Source: Bacteroidales bacterium UBA4318
Lineage (GTDB): Bacteria; Bacteroidota; Bacteroidia; Bacteroidales; UBA932
Length of the DNA stretch: 9,202 nt
Assembly: GCA_002393895.1 (NCBI GenBank)
Contig: DGUE01000173.1
Coordinates: 1 to 9,202, forward strand
Reading direction: 5' to 3'
Shown one piece after another: positions 5,950 to 9,202 of this stretch. The first letter of the stretch is position 1, and each line of letters begins with the position of its first letter. The notes under the pieces are model-generated. The model was given only the letters and a program-made list of their open reading frames with translations. It ran no database searches and was not told where the DNA came from. Both the position numbers and the translations under genes were made by a program.

Positions 5950-6047
5950 ATGCTTACCATCTGCCTTCTCATACTCATCTACTCGATGCTGAAGAAACCT
6001 GTGGCGTCACTCGTAGCAAAAATTAAGGACACCGATTGGAAACGGCC
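5950..6047 (+). repeat. Right copy of 98-bp direct repeat
   Basis: This is the partner of 5193-5290 and forms codons 1-32 and part of codon 33 of the intact DUF1232 gene. The right end at 6047 is where the two copies diverge: the sequence continues as the real gene here and as the NUMOD1-like fragment after the left copy. Confidence 0.95.
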
Positions 6048-6384
6048 TGTCAAGAATGCGTGGAACAAGATCGCAGACTATTCCAAGCGTGCCGGGAGGG
6101 AAGCGACACGCATCGTGCTGCGCTTCTACTACGCGCTGACCGACGGGGACCTTTCCCCGAAAGACAAGGCCCTCGTGTATGCCGGCATCATCTACATAGT
6201 GGTCCCTCACGACCTTCTGCCCAAGAAGACCCTTGGCCTGCTGGGCCTGGTGGACGATGCGGCTGTAATCGGCTGGGTCTGGAAGAAGGTATCCGGCTGC
6301 ATGACCCCCGCTGTGGAGCAAAAGGTAAACGATACCCTGAACGACTGGTTCGGGTACGACGTAAAGGTCTCTAAACCGGAATAA
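5950..6384 (+). CDS. DUF1232 (YkvA-like) membrane-associated protein
   Basis: This 144-residue protein carries the DUF1232 core at about residues 78-113: an Ala-Gly-Ile-Ile-Tyr helix, PHDLLP (86-91), GLLGLVDD (98-103) and a closing hydrophobic helix. The P-x-D-x-x-P and paired DD residues are the family's conserved features. A hydrophobic N-terminus (residues 1-14) adds a probable membrane anchor. The family is widespread and its biochemical role is not established. Its first 98 bases are duplicated upstream, and the ATG lies five bases after the lipoprotein stop, so it is now probably expressed from the lipoprotein promoter rather than with ybaK. Its TAA directly abuts the pdxA stop on the opposite strand with no bases between. 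Confidence 0.88.
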   Translation: MLTICLLILIYSMLKKPVASLVAKIKDTDWKRPVKNAWNKIADYSKRAGREATRIVLRFYYALTDGDLSPKDKALVYAGIIYIVVPHDLLPKKTLGLLGLVDDAAVIGWVWKKVSGCMTPAVEQKVNDTLNDWFGYDVKVSKPE

Positions 6385-7473
6385 CTACGCTATCTGCGGA
6401 CGGCCGGGACGGGGCTTCTCTTCGTCGATGGGCTTCTGCTCGGGCATCTTGCCATCCTGCATGGCCTTCCAGGCCTGACGGTGCTTCCAGATATCGATAG
6501 CTGCGAAGATGGCTGCGCGCATCGAGCGGGGATCCGCCTCGTCGCGCCCGGCAAGCTCGAACGCCGTGCCGTGGTCCGGCGAGGTGCGCACCACGGGAAG
6601 GCCGGCAGAATAGTTCACGCCGTCTTCGAAGGCGATAGCCTTGAACGGCGCCAGCCCCTGATCGTGATACATCGCCAGCGTGGCGTCGAACTGCTCGTAG
6701 TGGCCCATGCCGAAGTAGCCGTCCGGCGAGAAAGGCCCGAAGGCCATGATGCCTTCTTCTACAGCCTTGCGTATTGCAGGGATGATGATGTTCTGCTCCT
6801 CGGTGCCCAGCAGGCCGCTGTCCCCGCTGTGGGGATTCAGGCTAAGCACGCCGATGCGCGGATTCCCTATGCCGAAGTCCTTCTCCAGACTCTCCTTCAT
6901 CAGGCGCAGCTTGCTCAGGATCTTCTCTTCGGTGATGGCAGCAGGCACGTCCTTGAGCGGAATATGGCCGGTCACCACGCCCACCTTCAGGCGCTCGCTT
7001 ATCATCAGCATGGTCACATCCTTCACGCCGAAGGCCTCCTGCAGGAACTCGGTGTGCCCGGGGAAGCCGAAGCCCTCCGCCACGATGGCCTTCTTGTTGA
7101 TGGGTCCCGTCACAAGCACGTCGATTTTGCCGGCCTTCAGGTCCCGCACGGCCCAGTCCAGGGCGGTGATGGCAGCCTTGGCAGACTCAGCGGTGGCTCC
7201 GCCCGGCTCGGCAAACACGTTGTCCGGCAGGCAGCCCACGATGTTCACCCTCTTCGGATGAGCCTCAGAGGCAGAAGAGATGGCATTGGTGTCCATCTGC
7301 TCTATCTCGGGGATGGATTTGCGGTAGAAACTGAAAATCTTGCTCGACCCGTACACGACCGGAGTGAGCATATCGAGGATGCGGGGATCGCTCAACGCCT
7401 TGATAATCACTTCGTAACCTATGCCGTTGCTGTCGCCCTGCGTGATGCCTACTACAAGCTTGTTATCTTTCAT
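6385..7473 (-). CDS. pdxA: 4-hydroxythreonine-4-phosphate dehydrogenase
   Basis: This 362-residue enzyme oxidises 4-phosphohydroxy-L-threonine with NAD+ in the DXP-dependent pathway to pyridoxal 5'-phosphate; PdxJ normally acts on the product. It opens with VVGITQGDSNGIGYEV (residues 7-22). The substrate and metal sites are visible: PGHTEF with H140, then the three metal-binding histidines H170 (VTGH), H215 (NPHSGDSG) and H270 (MYHDQGLAPFK), matching E. coli H166, H211 and H266 with a constant offset of four. TSPDHGTAFELAGRDEAD (298-315) is also typical. The final 25-30 residues, rich in Pro, Lys and Glu (KPIDEEKPRPGRP), extend past the fold. The ATG overlaps the rnhA stop as ATGA on the minus strand, so the two are translationally coupled. 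Alternative: a PdxA2-like dehydrogenase of other phosphorylated acids, less likely. Confidence 0.95.
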   Translation of the reverse strand: MKDNKLVVGITQGDSNGIGYEVIIKALSDPRILDMLTPVVYGSSKIFSFYRKSIPEIEQMDTNAISSASEAHPKRVNIVGCLPDNVFAEPGGATAESAKAAITALDWAVRDLKAGKIDVLVTGPINKKAIVAEGFGFPGHTEFLQEAFGVKDVTMLMISERLKVGVVTGHIPLKDVPAAITEEKILSKLRLMKESLEKDFGIGNPRIGVLSLNPHSGDSGLLGTEEQNIIIPAIRKAVEEGIMAFGPFSPDGYFGMGHYEQFDATLAMYHDQGLAPFKAIAFEDGVNYSAGLPVVRTSPDHGTAFELAGRDEADPRSMRAAIFAAIDIWKHRQAWKAMQDGKMPEQKPIDEEKPRPGRPQIA

Positions 7474-7955
7474 AATCCTAATGTATTTTCTTCTTCATTA
7501 ACATAGCCCTCATCCTGAGGAAGCCCGGGCTGGCCATAGGCTGCCACCGCAAGGCGGTCGCAGCGCTCGTTCTCCGGATGCCCGGCATGGCCCTTGAGCC
7601 AATGGAAAGTCACCTGATGCTTCCTGTACAGTGGCAGGAAGCGCAGCCAGAGGTCCGAATTCTTTTTCTTCTTGAACCCGGTGGCAAGCCACTTGTCCAG
7701 CCACTTCTCCTCCACCGCCTTCACCACATAAGAAGAGTCGCTCCAGACCTCCACGGTGGCATTTTCCCACCTGATGGCCTCCAGGCCCTTGATTACCGCC
7801 AGGAGCTCCATACGGTTGTTGGTGGTGAGGGCAAAGCCCCCGGACATCTCCTTGCGGAGATCCCCGCACACCAGCACCGCGCCCCATCCGCCCGGGCCGG
7901 GATTGCCGCTGGCAGCCCCGTCCGTGTAGAGGTATATGGTCGGTTTTCCTTCCAT
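7470..7955 (-). CDS. rnhA: Ribonuclease HI
   Basis: This encodes a 161-residue RNase HI, which cuts the RNA strand of RNA-DNA hybrids during replication and R-loop removal, using two metal ions. All four carboxylates are visible: D12 in YTDGAASGNPGPGGWG, E50 in NNRMEL, D73 in WSDSSYVV and D133 in NERCDRLA. H123 in KGHAGHPENE is the conserved loop histidine. There is no N-terminal hybrid-binding domain. The basic handle KWLDKWLATGFKKKKNSDLW (about residues 84-103) is of the E. coli type. I chose the ATG at 7955; a TTG three codons upstream is in frame but overlaps the predicted transcription start. The promoter lies in the palindrome at 7961-7980, so the mRNA is nearly leaderless. It is the first gene of an rnhA-pdxA operon. 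Confidence 0.96.
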   Translation of the reverse strand: MEGKPTIYLYTDGAASGNPGPGGWGAVLVCGDLRKEMSGGFALTTNNRMELLAVIKGLEAIRWENATVEVWSDSSYVVKAVEEKWLDKWLATGFKKKKNSDLWLRFLPLYRKHQVTFHWLKGHAGHPENERCDRLAVAAYGQPGLPQDEGYVNEEENTLGL

Positions 7956-7961
7956 TTTCAA

Positions 7962-7969
7962 CAAAAATA
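7962..7969 (-). promoter_or_regulatory. -7 promoter element for rnhA-pdxA
   Basis: On the minus strand this reads TATTTTTG, a match to TAnnTTTG. It ends six bases before the rnhA ATG. Any -33 element would lie inside the rmlD coding start; none is obvious. It forms the left arm of a 20-bp near-palindrome. Confidence 0.6.
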
Positions 7970-7971
7970 AC

Positions 7972-7979
7972 TATTTTTG
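7972..7979 (+). promoter_or_regulatory. -7 promoter element for rmlD-rmlC
   Basis: TATTTTTG matches TAnnTTTG and ends seven bases before the rmlD ATG at 7987. It is the mirror image of the rnhA element, with two bases (7970-7971) between them. Its -33 region falls in the first codons of rnhA, where GTTTTCC (7943-7949) is the nearest T-rich match. Confidence 0.62.
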
Positions 7980-7986
7980 TAAGATA

Positions 7987-8886
7987 ATGAAAGATAAAAA
8001 GCTCAATATTCTCGTAACGGGCGGCAACGGACAGTTGGGCCGCTGCCTGCGGGATGCGAGCAAGGGCAGCAGCAACCGCTATATCTTCTCCGATATAAAC
8101 GAATTCCCCGGCCTGGAAACGCTCCGGCTGGACATCTGCAACCCTGCGGCCGTAGATATAGTAGCAGATTCCGAGAAGGTGGACGTGATAGTGAACTGTG
8201 CGGGCTACACCAACGTGGACAAGAGCGAAGATGAACCCGAACTTGCGGACCAGCTCAACCACATCGCCGCCGCCAACCTTGCCTCTAGTGCAAGGCGCTG
8301 CGGTGCCGTGCTGATACACATCTCCACCGACTACATCTTCGGTGGATCCGCCTCCACCCCCATCACGGAAGATGCCGACCCTTCGCCCCTGGGCGTCTAC
8401 GGGGCCACGAAACTGGCGGGGGAGAGGTCCATCAGGGCATCCGCCTGCAAGCACATAATCATCCGCACCGCCTGGCTGTATTCCAAATACGGACGCAATT
8501 TTGCCCGGACCATGTTCACGCTCACGGCCAACCACCCCAGCGTGAAGGTGGTGAACGACCAGACCGGCACCCCCACCTACGGCCCGGACCTGGCCCGCTT
8601 CATAGTGGGCATCATCGACGGAAAGCAGCTCGGCAACACCGGCACCTACAATTTCACCGACGAGGGCGTGTGCAGCTGGTACGATTTCGCAAGCGAGATA
8701 TGCTCGCTGGCCGGGCACAATTGCAAGGTGGCCCCCTGCCGCACGTCGGATTACCCCACCAAGGCTCGCCGTCCGCACTATTCCGTGCTGGACAAGAGCC
8801 TCGTTAAGGCCACCTTCGGCATAAGCATTCCTCACTGGACCGAACCCCTGAAGGAATGCATAGAAGAACTGAAAAATGAGAATTGA
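7987..8886 (+). CDS. rmlD: dTDP-4-dehydrorhamnose reductase
   Basis: This 299-residue extended SDR carries out the last step of dTDP-L-rhamnose synthesis, reducing dTDP-4-dehydro-L-rhamnose with NADPH or NADH. The nucleotide-binding motif TGGNGQLG is at residues 11-18, followed by NCAGYTNVDKSEDEP (70-84). The catalytic residues are T114 in STDYIFGG and Y138/K142 in YGATKLAGE. DQTGTPTYGPDLAR (191-204) and RRPHYSVLDK (261-270) are hallmarks of the RmlD group. The ATG at 7987 was chosen over an in-frame start at 7936, which would lie across the promoter and inside rnhA. The stop overlaps the start of rmlC by 11 bases, indicating a rhamnose operon that continues beyond the window. rmlA and rmlB are not seen here. 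Confidence 0.96.
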   Translation: MKDKKLNILVTGGNGQLGRCLRDASKGSSNRYIFSDINEFPGLETLRLDICNPAAVDIVADSEKVDVIVNCAGYTNVDKSEDEPELADQLNHIAAANLASSARRCGAVLIHISTDYIFGGSASTPITEDADPSPLGVYGATKLAGERSIRASACKHIIIRTAWLYSKYGRNFARTMFTLTANHPSVKVVNDQTGTPTYGPDLARFIVGIIDGKQLGNTGTYNFTDEGVCSWYDFASEICSLAGHNCKVAPCRTSDYPTKARRPHYSVLDKSLVKATFGISIPHWTEPLKECIEELKNEN

Positions 8887-9202
8887 GCATACATCCATAC
8901 CCGAGGTAGTGATAGTGCATCCCCAGATTTTCCGGGATGCGCGCGGCTACTTCTTCGAATCCTTCAACGAAAGGACCTTCGAGAGCCTGGTCGGCCCGGT
9001 TCACTTCGTGCAGGACAACGAAAGCAAGTCCTGCCGCGGCGTAATCCGCGGCCTGCACTACCAGAAGGGGGCTGCCGCTCAAGCAAAGTTAGTACGTGTA
9101 ATCAGAGGAAGAGTTCTGGACATCGCCGTCGACATCCGGGTGGGTAGCCCCACCTTCGGCAGATGGGCGGCTGCGGAACTGTCCGGCGAGAATGCCTCCC
9201 AG
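8876..9202 (+). CDS. rmlC: dTDP-4-dehydrorhamnose 3,5-epimerase (3' partial)
   Basis: The frame from the ATG at 8876 stays open for 109 codons to the window edge; the full family length is about 180 residues. RmlC epimerises dTDP-4-dehydro-6-deoxyglucose at C3 and C5, supplying the substrate of RmlD. Diagnostic segments are the start VVIVHPQIFRDARGYFFESF (residues 11-30), FVQDNESKSCRGVIRGLHYQ (44-63) with the catalytic histidine H61, and RVIRGRVLDIAVDIRVGSPTFG (about 74-95), all in cupin-fold order. The catalytic tyrosine lies beyond the edge. The start overlaps the end of rmlD by 11 bases, so the two steps are co-expressed. Confidence 0.96.
   Translation, partial: MRIEHTSIPEVVIVHPQIFRDARGYFFESFNERTFESLVGPVHFVQDNESKSCRGVIRGLHYQKGAAAQAKLVRVIRGRVLDIAVDIRVGSPTFGRWAAAELSGENASQ

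Noticed and set aside
5193..6047. Complete insertion sequence or transposon in the DUF1232 region
   Set aside because: No transposase frame, no terminal inverted repeats, and the flanking direct repeats are much longer than a target-site duplication.
6481..7506. Long 341-codon plus-strand open frame opposite pdxA
   Set aside because: The minus strand encodes a full PdxA with all metal ligands; the opposite frame is a His/Arg-rich shadow typical of GC-rich DNA.
7510..8898. 462-codon minus-strand open frame across rmlD and rnhA
   Set aside because: It overlaps two well-supported genes in the wrong frame and crosses their shared promoter region; no domain is visible.

Overview
The window looks like a chromosomal segment of a fairly GC-rich member of the Bacteroidota, most likely Bacteroidales. 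The evidence is: promoters with the Bacteroidota -7 element TAnnTTTG (five instances), almost no Shine-Dalgarno sequences before start codons, a patatin/outer-membrane-barrel fusion type common in this phylum, a Bacteroides-like family 3 glycosidase, and lipoprotein architecture with acidic residues after the lipobox cysteine. Genus cannot be fixed from the sequence alone.

Layout. (1) Bases 1-3828, plus strand: the C-terminal barrel of a probable patatin-like outer-membrane protein, then recX four bases later, then a 922-residue secreted GH3 beta-glycosidase whose ATG overlaps the recX stop. (2) 3825-4526, minus strand: a short-chain dehydrogenase/reductase that shares its stop region (CTAG) with the GH3 gene. 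(3) 4704-6384, plus strand: a YbaK-type Cys-tRNA(Pro) deacylase, a truncated duplicate of the start of a DUF1232 gene, a remnant of a NUMOD1-like DNA-binding module, an AT-rich orphan lipoprotein gene, and then the intact DUF1232 gene. (4) 6385-7955, minus strand: rnhA followed by pdxA (vitamin B6 synthesis), coupled by an ATGA overlap. (5) 7987-9202, plus strand: rmlD and the start of rmlC, the last steps of dTDP-L-rhamnose synthesis for surface polysaccharide.

The most unusual part is 5193-6047. A 98-bp segment with three mismatches occurs twice, 757 bp apart, at the 5' end of the DUF1232 gene. Between the copies lies AT-rich, probably foreign DNA carrying a NUMOD1-like fragment, a G-rich segment, a promoter and a lipoprotein gene. 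This is the geometry left when a small circular DNA integrates by recombination at the start of a gene and regenerates that gene downstream, though local duplication followed by decay is also possible.

The second unusual point is regulatory. rnhA and rmlD diverge from a 20-bp near-palindrome that holds both -7 elements back to back with two bases between them. The predicted transcripts start only a few bases before each ATG, so both mRNAs are predicted to be nearly leaderless and the two promoters cannot be occupied together. No tRNA, rRNA, CRISPR array or complete insertion sequence was seen. The only stretch over 300 bases without an intact gene is 5187-5518, and its contents are annotated.
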